Assembly (NCBI GenBank): GCA_002403305.1
Contig: DHHM01000014.1
Span: 154,155 to 218,154 of the forward strand
Source of the DNA: Bacteroidales bacterium UBA4772
Lineage (GTDB): Bacteria; Bacteroidota; Bacteroidia; Bacteroidales; VadinHA17
Direction: 5' to 3'
DNA length: 64,000 bases
The notes under the pieces were generated by a model. That model worked only from the letters and a program-made list of their open reading frames with translations, ran no database searches and was not told the DNA's origin. This document shows, piece after piece, positions 1-8,902 of the stretch. The translations under genes and the position numbers were made by a program. Each line of letters begins with the position of its first letter. The first letter of the stretch is position 1.

Positions 1-2117
1 CTCTGGAAACCGAAGGGCGTCAGCGAGCGGTTGTAGGCACCGCTGCGGGCTATGCCGGCAGCAAAGAGTCTTGAGTGCGAGAGCAGGTGAGCCGTCATGA
101 ATGCTCCGTAAGAGTGGCCGCTGGCAGCCACCCTCTCCGGGTCTGTCACTCCCATCTCCACAGCCTTGTTTATTGCAGCCTCGGCATTGGCGACAAGCTG
201 ACTGACAAAAGTGTCATTGGGCTCCTCTCCCTCAGCACCAATAATAGGGAAGCTGGCATTATTGAGGATGGCGTATCCCTGTGTGACATATACGAGTACC
301 GAGGAGGGACTCACCCTTGTGAAGCTGTATGGCGAGCCGCTGATCTGCCCGGCTGTTGAGGGATCATTATATTCTCGGGGATAGGCCCACAGTATCGTTG
401 GCAAAGGACCGTCCTTCTCCCTGTCATAGCCTGCCGGCAGGTAAAGCATGAATGAGAGATCGATGCCGTCATTGCGCTTGTATGTGACCAGCTCCCTGTG
501 CACGCCGTCAAGCTGTGGATAGGGATTCTCAAAATGGGTCACCTGCTTCAGGGTCCCCTTCTTCAGATCACGCAGAAAGTAGTTGGGCACCTCTGTGACC
601 GACTGCCGTACGGTGAGCATCACCTGCTTCGCCGGGTCAATAAGCTCATTGACAGTCTCGTAATAGGGTGCCTCCGAACGCCACAGGCGTGTGGTCTTGC
701 CGGACCTGAGGTCATACTTATCGATGAAGGGCCTGTCTCCCTCGGGAGAAGCGCCCTGGCCGGAGAGATAGAGGCTCCTGCCCCTGTCGGCCAGCAGCAG
801 CACCTGCATTCCGTAGCTGTTGGTCACGGTGACGGGGAAGCCGGGGTTATTGTAACGGTCGTCAGCATTTATTTCGAAGATCTTTTTCAGTGTCGGCTGC
901 GGGTTGGCCGGGCTGAAGGTGCTGGTGACCCTGATACGGCTTTTTGAGAGCCCCTCGCTGAGCATGGCAAGATTGTCATTACCCCAGACAATACCCTGGT
1001 AACGCTTCTCCGTGGCAATGAAAGGCACCGGTTCTCCTGCAAAGGGAGCATCAAGCATAAAGACCTGATCGTGGTACTGCATCTCATTGGCATGGTAATC
1101 ACCCTCATCCAGCGCCTCCACCCACATGATGGTGGCCGGCTTGTCGCTGCGCCAGCTGTAGCCACGGGGACCGGGATTAACCACATCGTAACCGCGGGGC
1201 AGGTTCTCCTGGAGAGGCTTCTCGAGGAGCGTGGTGGCGACATTACCCTGCAGATCCCATATCTGGGTGGTTGTTGGGAAATAGTAATAAGGTACTATGT
1301 ATGAGAATGGCTTGTTGATTTTTGTTATGAGCAGATACTGACCGTCGGGTGAGGGCGACAGGTCAGTGATTATACCCCGGCTGCCAACTGACGTGCTGCT
1401 GCCACCGCTCCAGTGCATCAGTTCGGAGGTGGCATAATATTCAAATATCCTTTCATCGTCAGGGTTCTTGATGAGATCCTGGAAGGTACGCGACTCTCCC
1501 CTGACACCTGCACTCTCCTGTATGGCCGGTCCCTTTGGCACCCTGGATGCCTCCGGAGCCTTACCCCTGTCGCTCAGCGTGCGCAGATAGACAATCGATC
1601 CGTCAGGAAGCCAGGACATGGTCCTCCAGAAGATGTCATTCAGACCCTCATCGATCTTGCGTGCGGTCATCGTCTCCAGATCTGCCACCCAGACCTCTAA
1701 TGTGACATCCGTGGTGTTGGTGAAGGCAAACATGGTGCAGTCGTCAGACCATGTGACCCCGCCGATATGCGGATCAGCCGGCACCCCCTTCAGCTCGCGC
1801 AGGTTGGTGCCGTCAATGTTCATGGCGGAGATCCTTACCACTCCCTGCCCGCGGCTTCTTCCATTGGTAGAGGGATTGAACCTGATGCCTGCAAGACACA
1901 GCTCCGGCTTCGAGAGGTCGGCAATGGACGGCAATTCAGGCCGTTCAAGCAGGAGAATGCTTTTATTGTCGCTGCTGACAAGTACTGCAGGTGTCTGCGG
2001 TGCGTCAACTATTGAGACTATCTCAGCGGGCGGAAGCTGGTATCCCGGGGTGTCCTGAGCTCCGACAGCCATAGCCGATCCGATGATGATGGCGGTGAGG
2101 AGAATTTTCTTTATCAT
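1..2117 (-). CDS. S9 family (glutamyl endopeptidase-like) serine peptidase, 3' end missing
   Basis: Secreted prolyl-oligopeptidase-fold peptidase; the first 705 codons lie in the window and the C-terminus runs off its left edge. ATG at 2117 opens a signal peptide (MIKKILLTAIIIGSAMAVGA). A long beta-propeller-like region follows, then the alpha/beta hydrolase domain. The nucleophile elbow GHSYGAFMT places the catalytic Ser at about residue 669 (codon 111-113). The following ARSGAYNRSLTPFGFQ is typical of the S9D glutamyl endopeptidase subgroup. The catalytic Asp and His should lie beyond the window edge. Role by family: periplasmic or extracellular degradation of peptides. The gene stands alone and is divergent from the Sua5 gene. 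Subgroup assignment is by motif recognition only. Confidence 0.85.
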   Translation of the reverse strand, partial: MIKKILLTAIIIGSAMAVGAQDTPGYQLPPAEIVSIVDAPQTPAVLVSSDNKSILLLERPELPSIADLSKPELCLAGIRFNPSTNGRSRGQGVVRISAMNIDGTNLRELKGVPADPHIGGVTWSDDCTMFAFTNTTDVTLEVWVADLETMTARKIDEGLNDIFWRTMSWLPDGSIVYLRTLSDRGKAPEASRVPKGPAIQESAGVRGESRTFQDLIKNPDDERIFEYYATSELMHWSGGSSTSVGSRGIITDLSPSPDGQYLLITKINKPFSYIVPYYYFPTTTQIWDLQGNVATTLLEKPLQENLPRGYDVVNPGPRGYSWRSDKPATIMWVEALDEGDYHANEMQYHDQVFMLDAPFAGEPVPFIATEKRYQGIVWGNDNLAMLSEGLSKSRIRVTSTFSPANPQPTLKKIFEINADDRYNNPGFPVTVTNSYGMQVLLLADRGRSLYLSGQGASPEGDRPFIDKYDLRSGKTTRLWRSEAPYYETVNELIDPAKQVMLTVRQSVTEVPNYFLRDLKKGTLKQVTHFENPYPQLDGVHRELVTYKRNDGIDLSFMLYLPAGYDREKDGPLPTILWAYPREYNDPSTAGQISGSPYSFTRVSPSSVLVYVTQGYAILNNASFPIIGAEGEEPNDTFVSQLVANAEAAINKAVEMGVTDPERVAASGHSYGAFMTAHLLSHSRLFAAGIARSGAYNRSLTPFGFQ

Positions 2118-2139
2118 GACGGTTGTTTTAGCTTTGGTT

Positions 2140-2147
2140 CAAAATTA
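2140..2147 (-). promoter_or_regulatory. -7 promoter element for the S9 peptidase
   Basis: The minus strand reads TAATTTTG, a full match to the Bacteroidota TAnnTTTG element, 22 bases before the ATG at 2117. No TTG lies at the usual distance upstream, so only the -7 half is supported. Confidence 0.4.
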
Positions 2148-2285
2148 TACTTATGTATCAAAGTTTATATTCCAAAATAACAGCTATTATTGTTTTTTAA
2201 CTTTTGCCGCCGGCACTGAGCGGTGCAAGGACAACGGAGAGCAGCAGCGGCGGCTCTCCCGGAAAAACCGGAAAAATATTTCGCC

Positions 2286-2861
2286 ATGGAAAAGGAGTAC
2301 GAAGATGATATCAGGAAGGCCCTGAAGGTCCTGCGCGACGGCGGGGTTATACTCTATCCCACAGACACTGTATGGGGACTGGGTTGCGATCCCTCAAACC
2401 GTGAGGCAGTAAGAAGGATCGGTGAGATCAAGCAGAGGATTGATAAAAAGGGTATGATCATTCTTGTCAATTCACTTGTGATGCTGACACGTTATGTTGT
2501 TGATCCCCCTGATGTGGCCCTGCAGATGGCCGAATGGAGTGAGTCTCCCCTGACCGTTATCTACGACCGCGGGCGGGGAGTGGCTGACGGTGTGGCGGCC
2601 GATGACGGCTCACTGGCAGTGAGACTCTGCAGCGATCCTTTCTGCGATGACCTGATCACTGCATTCCGCAAGCCCCTGGTCTCTACCTCCGCCAACGTCA
2701 GCGGCACTCCTGCCCCGGCATTTTTTGATGAGATAGCCGGGGAGATCAAAAGCGCTGCCGACTATGTGTGCCTCTGGAGACAGGATGACCGAAGCAGCGC
2801 AGAGGCCTCCTCGGTCATCAAAGTATCCGGGAACGGAGTCGTTAAGATATTGCGCGGCTGA
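2286..2861 (+). CDS. L-threonylcarbamoyladenylate synthase (Sua5/YrdC/YciO family)
   Basis: A 191-residue single YrdC domain. By family it makes threonylcarbamoyl-AMP from Thr, bicarbonate and ATP for the t6A37 modification of ANN-decoding tRNAs. Visible family features are GGVILYPTDTVWGLGCD near the N-terminus, the basic IKQRIDKKG segment and LVSTSANVSGTPAP in the C-terminal half. The length fits the short YrdC form without the Sua5 C-terminal domain. The ATG at 2286 is preferred over an in-frame ATG at 2223, because the extra 21 residues are charged, unlike the family, and encoded in a GC-rich hairpin-prone leader. Its stop abuts, with no gap, the stop of the convergent DUF2807 gene. It could instead be the YciO paralogue. 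Confidence 0.85.
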   Translation: MEKEYEDDIRKALKVLRDGGVILYPTDTVWGLGCDPSNREAVRRIGEIKQRIDKKGMIILVNSLVMLTRYVVDPPDVALQMAEWSESPLTVIYDRGRGVADGVAADDGSLAVRLCSDPFCDDLITAFRKPLVSTSANVSGTPAPAFFDEIAGEIKSAADYVCLWRQDDRSSAEASSVIKVSGNGVVKILRG

Positions 2862-3557
2862 CTATTTCGTCCGCACCTTGCCGGAGCCTGAAACAGCTGC
2901 ATCAATCTTCGGGTTGCCCGAATAGATGATGCTCCCGCTGCCGGAGATGGAAGCCCTGAGCATGTCCGTAACATAACAGTTGCAGCTGCCGCTGCCGGAA
3001 ATATTTGCCTCCAGCGTTCCCACCCTGGTGGCCTCCCCCAAATAGTCACCCGAACCTGAAATATTTATCTCAAGGCTTTCCACGGTGCCGCTTCCGGCAA
3101 TGATGAGGCTGCCTGATCCTGAGATCGAGCACTCTACATCCTGCAATGCTACTTCTTTAAGAAATGCTTTTCCGCTACCGCTGATACCTATGTCCAGGTC
3201 TTCCCCCCTGAGAGGGTCATTGACTGTGACCTTCCCGGATCCTGACACACCGATACCCTCAAGCTTTGGCATGGTGATACGCACAACGACCTTTTTGTTC
3301 CCGGAATCAAACCATTTGTCCCTCTTGATCCTGAGCTCATCCCCGTAGACCCTCGTCTCTATCTCACGGATATATTCCCTGTCGCCCTCAAGGACAACGC
3401 TGTACTCATCCCCGATGTCAATTAACACTTCACCTGACACAGCGAAGGCCACCTCGCTGAAACCGGAGACATCTCTTGTTTCCCTGTATGTATCCTGTGC
3501 CTGTGATACCTGGGCCGCAACGACCAGAAAAGCTGCAAAAAGGATTGATTTTTTCAT
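2862..3557 (-). CDS. DUF2807 (head GIN domain) secreted protein
   Basis: A 231-residue exported protein with signal peptide MKKSILFAAFLVVAAQVSQA. The body is a right-handed beta-helix-like repeat in which ISGSG recurs about every 18-25 residues, the hallmark of DUF2807 (putative autotransporter-adhesin head GIN domain). Function is unknown; a surface or envelope role is inferred from the signal peptide and fold. The ATG at 3557 is preceded by an unusual leader with a 12-base inverted repeat (3590-3644) that is shared with the DUF5916 gene starting at 37582. The gene is convergent with sua5, stop to stop. Confidence 0.85.
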   Translation of the reverse strand: MKKSILFAAFLVVAAQVSQAQDTYRETRDVSGFSEVAFAVSGEVLIDIGDEYSVVLEGDREYIREIETRVYGDELRIKRDKWFDSGNKKVVVRITMPKLEGIGVSGSGKVTVNDPLRGEDLDIGISGSGKAFLKEVALQDVECSISGSGSLIIAGSGTVESLEINISGSGDYLGEATRVGTLEANISGSGSCNCYVTDMLRASISGSGSIIYSGNPKIDAAVSGSGKVRTK

Positions 3558-3650
3558 TCGATTTTATTTTTATTTTATTGGTCGAATGGAACTTGCATGA
3601 GATCAAATAATCAAACCTGTTGTGAGCTCTTGCTCATGCAAGTTTCATGA
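3558..3650 (-). promoter_or_regulatory. Inverted-repeat leader shared with the gene at 37582
   Basis: The 5' region of the DUF2807 gene holds a perfect 12-base inverted repeat: arms 3590-3601 (plus strand AACTTGCATGAG) and 3633-3644, with a 31-base spacer. Between the start-proximal arm and the ATG, the minus strand reads AGTTCCATTCGACCAAT, then an A/T-rich stretch and ATCGA just before ATG. Almost the same arm, AGTTCC block, GACCAAT and ATCGA appear before the DUF5916 gene at 37582. It could be an operator or an RNA hairpin. No T-run follows, so a terminator is unlikely. Confidence 0.6.
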
Positions 3651-3734
3651 CTGAACCATTTTCAAACTATCGGCTAACAGATTAAAGACGGCACCGGGGT
3701 TACAGTGCTGCATGATAACCGTGAAAAAGATGAA

Positions 3735-4229
3735 TTAGTCGTTCAGACTGGTCAGACCTTCAGGAAGTGACATCTCAATGATTTTCCTCCTTCTGTCCAC
3801 CGAGATGATCAGGTCGGGGTGCAGGGGAACGAGTATCACCCCTGCCGGGGAGGTTACCTCGGCAAGCAGCTGTCCGGGATTGTGTTTGACGGAGATAACC
3901 TTGCCGCTGAAGCCGCTGACGGTGTCGGTAAGGGTAAATCCTGCCAGCTCCTGCAGCTCATCGCCCTCCTCCTTCTCGCCGGCGATGATGAGTTCACATC
4001 CTTTCAAGGCAGCTACCGATTCAGCAGTCACGTAATCGTCAAAAGAAATAATAAGTGTATCGGGTGCAGGGCAATAAGCCTCCCTGACAAAAAAGGGAAC
4101 CGGTATCCCGTCTGTAACGACGAATACCGGTTCACCCTGTTTCGGTTCCCCTGTGATGCCGCCATGCATCCTCACCACCACGGCTCCTTCATAGCCGTAA
4201 GTCTTTGTTATTCTGCCAACGGTTTTCAC
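3735..4229 (-). CDS. rimM: Ribosome maturation factor RimM
   Basis: A 164-residue RimM, which by family binds ribosomal protein S19 and helps 30S head assembly. The N-terminal VGRITKTYGYEGAVVV matches the RimM_N signature (VGRI-K-HG--GEV). The C-terminal PRC-barrel half contains LAGFTLTDTVSGFSG and ILVPLHPDLIISVD. The start is GTG at 4229, chosen because VGRI sits at the family's usual position. It lies 27 bases downstream of rpsP on the same strand, the usual rpsP-rimM order, and presumably shares the rpsP promoter at 5236-5265. A 177-base gap holding the inverted-repeat leader separates it from the DUF2807 gene. Confidence 0.92.
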   Translation of the reverse strand: MKTVGRITKTYGYEGAVVVRMHGGITGEPKQGEPVFVVTDGIPVPFFVREAYCPAPDTLIISFDDYVTAESVAALKGCELIIAGEKEEGDELQELAGFTLTDTVSGFSGKVISVKHNPGQLLAEVTSPAGVILVPLHPDLIISVDRRRKIIEMSLPEGLTSLND

Positions 4230-4256
4230 TGTCAGGCGGCGGGGGAGAGAAGCGCT

Positions 4257-5192
4257 TTATTCAGGCTTCTCAGTCTCTTCGGCACTCTCTTCTCCTGCCT
4301 CATCGGCGGGGGGCTCTGCCTCTTCTGCCGGTGCTGCGGCAGTCTTCTCTGCCTCTTCTGCAACTGCAGTCTCTTCTGCCTCCGGGGCGGCCGGGGGCTC
4401 TGCTTCTTCTACAGGTGCAGGGGCAGTTTCTTCGGCTGTGGCCTCTTCTGCAGGGGCTGCCTCTGTGGCGGCAGCTTCATCAGCAGGGGCTGCCTCTTCT
4501 TCAGGAGCTGCCTCTGCTGCGACCTCTTCTGCCTCTGCTGCTGCTGCGGCCGGCGTTTCTTCGGCGGTCGCCTCAGCTGTTGCCTCCTCTTCCGGGGCTG
4601 CTTCTTCAACAGCGGTCTCTTCAGCTACAGCTTCAGTGACTTCGGTTTCGTCGGCAGCTTCTGCCACGGGCTCCTCTGCAGGTGCCTCACCTCCCTCGGC
4701 AGCCCTGGCGGCAGCCTCGGCCTCGGCGGCAAGAGCAGCAATCTTTTTGGCATATTCGGCAGCCCTGGCTTCCTTGATCGCGGTCTCAGCCTCAAGTCTC
4801 TTCTGACGTGTCTCCTCGCCCTTCTTCTCGATGCCCGTCTTCTTGTTCTCGATCTGCTCCTCCTTGACCTTCAGCCATTCATTGAAACGGCGGTCAGCCT
4901 CTGCCTCGTCAAAGGCACCCTTCTTTACTCCTTCAAGCAGGTGCTTCTTCATCATGACACCCTTGTACTTGAGGATCGCCCTGCATGTCTCTGTGGGCTG
5001 GGCACCCTTCTGAAGCCAATCCAGCGCCTTCCCGAAATCGATCTCTATCGTTGCCGGGTCGGTGAGAGGGTTGTACATTCCGATCTTCTCAATAAATCTG
5101 CCATCACGTGGCGCACTGCTATCCGCTACCACCACGTGGTAGTAGGCCTGCTTTTTGCGGCCCTTCCTAGCTAATCTGATTTTTACTGACAT
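4257..5192 (-). CDS. rpsP: 30S ribosomal protein S16 with a long Ala/Glu-rich tail
   Basis: A 311-residue S16. Residues 1-80 are a normal S16 core (MSVKIRLARKGRKKQAYYHV, then SSAPRDGRFIEKIGMYNP and PTETCRAILKYKG). Residues about 80-165 are a charged, probably helical segment. From about residue 165 to the end the protein is a low-complexity acidic run of A, E, P, T and V (repeats such as EEAEPPA, AAPEEEA, EEATAEET). Enterobacterial S16 is about 82 residues and Bacteroidota forms are commonly about 180, so about 130 residues here are extra. The codons are mostly GCN/GAR, giving an imperfect repeat at the DNA level. A full promoter precedes it. Confidence 0.93.
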   Translation of the reverse strand: MSVKIRLARKGRKKQAYYHVVVADSSAPRDGRFIEKIGMYNPLTDPATIEIDFGKALDWLQKGAQPTETCRAILKYKGVMMKKHLLEGVKKGAFDEAEADRRFNEWLKVKEEQIENKKTGIEKKGEETRQKRLEAETAIKEARAAEYAKKIAALAAEAEAAARAAEGGEAPAEEPVAEAADETEVTEAVAEETAVEEAAPEEEATAEATAEETPAAAAAEAEEVAAEAAPEEEAAPADEAAATEAAPAEEATAEETAPAPVEEAEPPAAPEAEETAVAEEAEKTAAAPAEEAEPPADEAGEESAEETEKPE

Positions 5193-5235
5193 TTAAAATT
5201 TTCGGTTTAATTGATACCTGTTTTTTATGAGGGTG

Positions 5236-5265
5236 CAAATATATTACAATATATCGAGCTTACAA
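5236..5265 (-). promoter_or_regulatory. Promoter of rpsP-rimM
   Basis: The minus strand has TTG (5265-5263), a 19-base spacer and TATATTTG (5243-5236), a full match to the Bacteroidota -33/-7 promoter. The expected transcript start is near 5230, giving a leader of about 40 bases before the ATG at 5192. Confidence 0.7.
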
Positions 5266-5298
5266 AAAATATCAACTGCCGTCATGTTAATAAATAAA

Positions 5299-5330
5299 TT
5301 GGCCGGGCAATGACCTTTTTGATATTTTTG
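5299..5330 (+). promoter_or_regulatory. Promoter of dnaE
   Basis: TTG (5299-5301), a 21-base spacer, then TATTTTTG (5323-5330). Transcription would begin near 5335, downstream of the first in-frame ATG at 5310. This rules that ATG out and supports the ATG at 5367. Confidence 0.65.
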
Positions 5331-5366
5331 TTTCCAGCCACCGGCACAGGTCAAAATCCCGATAAA

Positions 5367-8300
5367 ATGTCTTCATTTGTTCATTTACACGTACATACAC
5401 AATATTCCATTCTTGACGGGGCATCAGGAGTAAAGACGCTTGTCAGGAGAGCTGCCGACCTGGGCATGGATGCCCTGGCCATCACCGATCACGGAAACAT
5501 GTTTGGCGTAAAGGAGTTTCATGATGCAGCCACGGCGGCCTCCATCAAACCGATCATCGGGTGCGAGATCTATGTGGCACGCACCAATCTTGAAGACAAG
5601 ACGTCCGTCGAGGACCGCTCCGGCGATCACCTGATACTGCTTGCCAAAAACCTCACAGGTTATCATAACCTGGTGAAGCTTGTCTCCGAGGCATGGATCA
5701 GGGGCTTTTACTATAAGCCCCGCATCGACAAGCAGCTTCTCCGGGAGCACAGTGAGGGACTGATAGTCTCATCGGCCTGCATTGCAGGCGAGGCAGCCCA
5801 GGAGATACTCTCTGGAAACATGAAGGGTGCCGAAGAGGCTATCCTGTCATACAAGGAGATCTTCGGCGACGATTACTATCTCGAGGTACAGCGTCATGAG
5901 ACCTCCGACCCGACGGCAGACAGCACCGTCTTCCCGCAGCAGCAGAGGGTCATTGCTGCCTACCGTGAGCTGGCTGCAAGGCACAATGTGAAGATCATCG
6001 CATCAAATGACGTTCACTTCATCATGGAGGATGAGGCCGAGGCGCATGACCGCCTCATCTGCCTCAACACCGGCAAGGATATTGACGATCCCAAACGTCT
6101 TCGCTATACCAAGCAGGAGTACCTCAAGAGCGAGGAGGAGATGCTGGAGATCTTCAGGGATATGCCTGAGGCAGTGACAAACACCCGGGAGATTGCCGAC
6201 AAGGTTGAGTACTACTCTCTCTCCAGCGACCCCATCATGCCTGACTTTGCCATCCCCGAAGAGTTCCCGGACAAGGATGCCTACCTGCGCCACCTGACGC
6301 TGCAGGGTGCTGCCGAGCGCTGGGGTGATATCTCCCCGGAGCTGCAGACCAGGATCGACTTTGAGCTGTCGGTGATAAAGAACATGGGCTTCCCGGGATA
6401 CTTCCTGATAGTGCAGGACTTCCTCAGGGCGGCACGCGAGATGGGTGTGTGGGTTGGACCCGGGCGAGGCTCTGCCGCCGGCAGCACTGTCGCTTACTGC
6501 CTGAAGATAACCGACATCGACCCGATCAAATACAACCTGCTGTTCGAGAGATTTCTCAATCCCGACCGCATCTCTATGCCTGACATCGACATCGACTTCG
6601 ACGAGGACGGCCGGGAGAAGGTGCTGAAATATGTAGTCGACAAATATGGTCACAACCGTGTGGCCCACATCATCACCTTCGGTACCATGGCAGCCAAGAT
6701 GGCCATCAGGGACGTGGCCAGGGTGCAGAAGCTGCCGCTGCCCGAAGCCATCAGGCTGACGAAGCTCGTTCCCGACAGACCCGGCATGACCCTCGCAACA
6801 GCATATGAGGAGGTGCCCGAGCTGCTGAAGGAGAGAAGCTCCAAAGATATGCTGGTAGCACAGACGCTCAAATATGCCGAGGTGCTGGAGGGCAGCGTCA
6901 GACAGACCGGCGTTCATGCCTGCGGCATCATCATCAGCAAGGATGACCTGTGCGAGCATATCCCCATCTGCACGGCCAAGGATGCCGAGCTCTACGTCAC
7001 TCAGTATGAAGGCAACTACGTGGAGTCGGTAGGACTGCTGAAGATGGATTTCCTGGGCCTGAAGACACTGTCGATCCTCAAGGATGCCGTAGAGAATGTG
7101 CGCAAGTCAAAGGGCATCACCATAGACCTCCCGTCACTGTCGCTCGAAGACAAGGCCACCTATGAGCTCTTCAGCAACGGCGAGACAACCGGCGTCTTTC
7201 AGTTTGAATCCGTAGGGATGAAGAGATACCTGCGCGAGCTCAGGCCCAACCAGTTCGGCGACCTGATAGCCATGAACGCCCTCTACAGGCCAGGACCCAT
7301 GGATTATATCCCTCAGTTCATCCGGCGCAAACACGGCAAGGAGAAGATCAGTTTTGAGGTGCCTGCCATGGAGAAGTACCTGAAGGAGACCTACGGCATC
7401 ACCGTCTACCAGGAGCAGGTGATGCTCCTCTCGCAGGAACTCGGGGGGTTCTCCAAGGGACAGGCCGACTCGCTCCGCAAGGCTATGGGGAAGAAGAAGA
7501 GGAACATCATGGACCAGATGAAGATAGAGTTCATTGAGGGTTGTCACAGAAACGGCTATGATCAGAACACCATCAACAAGATATGGTCCGACTGGGAGTC
7601 GTTTGCCGAGTATGCCTTCAACAAGTCGCACTCTACATGCTATGCCCTGATAGCCTACCAGACCGGATACCTGAAAGCCAGCTACCCCGCAGAGTTCATG
7701 GCCGCAGTACTCAGCCGTAATATCAGTGACATCAGGAAGATCACCGTGATGATGGAGGAGACAAAGAGGATGGGTATCGAGGTGCTGGGCCCCGATGTGA
7801 ACGAGAGCCTCCTGAAATTCACCGTCAACCGCAAGGGCAACATCAGGTTCGGACTGGGTGCCATAAAGGGTGTCGGTGAAAACGCCGTGCTGCACCTGGT
7901 GGAAGAGAGGGAGAATAAGGGCCCCTACAGTGATATATATGACCTTGTCGAACGGGTCAACCTGAACACCGTCAACAAGAAGATGCTGGAGGCCATGGTG
8001 GTATCAGGAGCCCTCGACAGCCTGCCGGGCATCACACGGGCGCAGTACTTCTCGGCAGACAGTAAGGGTATCAGCTTCCTTGAGAGCCTGATACGCTACG
8101 GCACAAACGTCAAAAACATACGCAACAGCAGCCAGCAGTCGCTCTTCGGAGAGACGGCAGGATTTGAGCTGGTGAAGCCTGAACCGGCACCGTGTGCCGA
8201 CTGGTCGAAGCTGGAGAAGCTCAACAAGGAGAAGCAGGTTATCGGAATATACCTCTCGTCACACCCCCTCGACGATTTCCGTCTTGAGATCAATACATTC

Positions 8301-8852
8301 TGCAATGCCACCCTTGCTGACCTGCAGAACCTCAAGGAATTTGCCAACCGCGATGTCACTGTGGCAGGGATCGTCACCGAAACAAGAAACGGCGTTACAA
8401 AAAATGGCAAACCCTTTGGCGGTTTCACACTTCAGGATTACACTGATTCATTTTCCTTCCTTCTCTTTGATAAGGAATATGTCTCGTTCAGTAACTTCTT
8501 TAACACTGACTACCAGCTTCTTGTCAAAGGCAGAGTGCAGGGCAGGCACTATAACCCCGATGAGCTCGAGTTCAAGATCCGGGAGATATTTCTTCTATCC
8601 ACCGTGAGGGATGAGCTGATCAACTCCATCACCATAACACTGAAGGCAGAGCTCGTCAACACGGAGTTCATCAAGAACCTCAAGTCACTCATCAGCGACA
8701 ACCCGGGAAACAAAATACTCAAATTCCTGTTGATAGATCATGACGACAAGATCACCGTTCCGCTGTTTTCACGAAGCATCAAGGCAGGCATCACCGATGA
8801 GCTGATCGGATGGATTGAAGATAACCCGGAGCTTGATTTTAAAGTAAATTAG
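5367..8852 (+). CDS. dnaE: DNA polymerase III subunit alpha
   Basis: Replicative polymerase of 1161 residues, normal for DnaE1. The N-terminal PHP domain starts at once with FVHLHVHTQYSILDG. The polymerase palm has GPGRGSAAGS and the catalytic aspartates in MPDIDIDFDEDGRE. The finger and thumb region includes TGVFQFES and NALYRPGPMDYIP, followed by the helix-hairpin-helix and the OB-fold NRDVTVAGIVTETRN near the C-terminus. The start at 5367 is chosen because MSSFVHLHVHT matches the family N-terminus and the promoter -7 element at 5323-5330 lies inside the longer alternative from 5310. trxA follows 50 bases later with its own promoter. Confidence 0.96.
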   Translation: MSSFVHLHVHTQYSILDGASGVKTLVRRAADLGMDALAITDHGNMFGVKEFHDAATAASIKPIIGCEIYVARTNLEDKTSVEDRSGDHLILLAKNLTGYHNLVKLVSEAWIRGFYYKPRIDKQLLREHSEGLIVSSACIAGEAAQEILSGNMKGAEEAILSYKEIFGDDYYLEVQRHETSDPTADSTVFPQQQRVIAAYRELAARHNVKIIASNDVHFIMEDEAEAHDRLICLNTGKDIDDPKRLRYTKQEYLKSEEEMLEIFRDMPEAVTNTREIADKVEYYSLSSDPIMPDFAIPEEFPDKDAYLRHLTLQGAAERWGDISPELQTRIDFELSVIKNMGFPGYFLIVQDFLRAAREMGVWVGPGRGSAAGSTVAYCLKITDIDPIKYNLLFERFLNPDRISMPDIDIDFDEDGREKVLKYVVDKYGHNRVAHIITFGTMAAKMAIRDVARVQKLPLPEAIRLTKLVPDRPGMTLATAYEEVPELLKERSSKDMLVAQTLKYAEVLEGSVRQTGVHACGIIISKDDLCEHIPICTAKDAELYVTQYEGNYVESVGLLKMDFLGLKTLSILKDAVENVRKSKGITIDLPSLSLEDKATYELFSNGETTGVFQFESVGMKRYLRELRPNQFGDLIAMNALYRPGPMDYIPQFIRRKHGKEKISFEVPAMEKYLKETYGITVYQEQVMLLSQELGGFSKGQADSLRKAMGKKKRNIMDQMKIEFIEGCHRNGYDQNTINKIWSDWESFAEYAFNKSHSTCYALIAYQTGYLKASYPAEFMAAVLSRNISDIRKITVMMEETKRMGIEVLGPDVNESLLKFTVNRKGNIRFGLGAIKGVGENAVLHLVEERENKGPYSDIYDLVERVNLNTVNKKMLEAMVVSGALDSLPGITRAQYFSADSKGISFLESLIRYGTNVKNIRNSSQQSLFGETAGFELVKPEPAPCADWSKLEKLNKEKQVIGIYLSSHPLDDFRLEINTFCNATLADLQNLKEFANRDVTVAGIVTETRNGVTKNGKPFGGFTLQDYTDSFSFLLFDKEYVSFSNFFNTDYQLLVKGRVQGRHYNPDELEFKIREIFLLSTVRDELINSITITLKAELVNTEFIKNLKSLISDNPGNKILKFLLIDHDDKITVPLFSRSIKAGITDELIGWIEDNPELDFKVN

Positions 8853-8861
8853 ATATATTTG
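8833..8861 (+). promoter_or_regulatory. Promoter of trxA, overlapping the dnaE end
   Basis: TTG (8833-8835), an 18-base spacer and TATATTTG (8854-8861). The -33 part is inside the last codons of dnaE. The transcript would start near 8866, about 37 bases before the trxA ATG. Confidence 0.65.
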
Positions 8862-8902
8862 CGAACTCGGAAAGAGATACAAACAAAAAATGATAAAATA
8901 TT

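Noticed and set aside
2236..2259. GGAGAGC/GCTCTCC hairpin before sua5 as a terminator or riboswitch
   Set aside because: Short 7-base stem, no T-run, no conserved riboswitch core; could be chance in a GC-rich leader.
3819..5174. Long open frame (451 codons) on the plus strand opposite rimM and rpsP
   Set aside because: It is the complement of the Ala/Glu-rich S16 tail; it predicts a Cys/Leu/Phe-rich low-complexity protein with no domain, and both minus-strand genes are certain.
6003..6959. Long minus-strand open frame inside dnaE
   Set aside because: Antisense to conserved DnaE motifs; composition follows from GC-rich third positions of dnaE.
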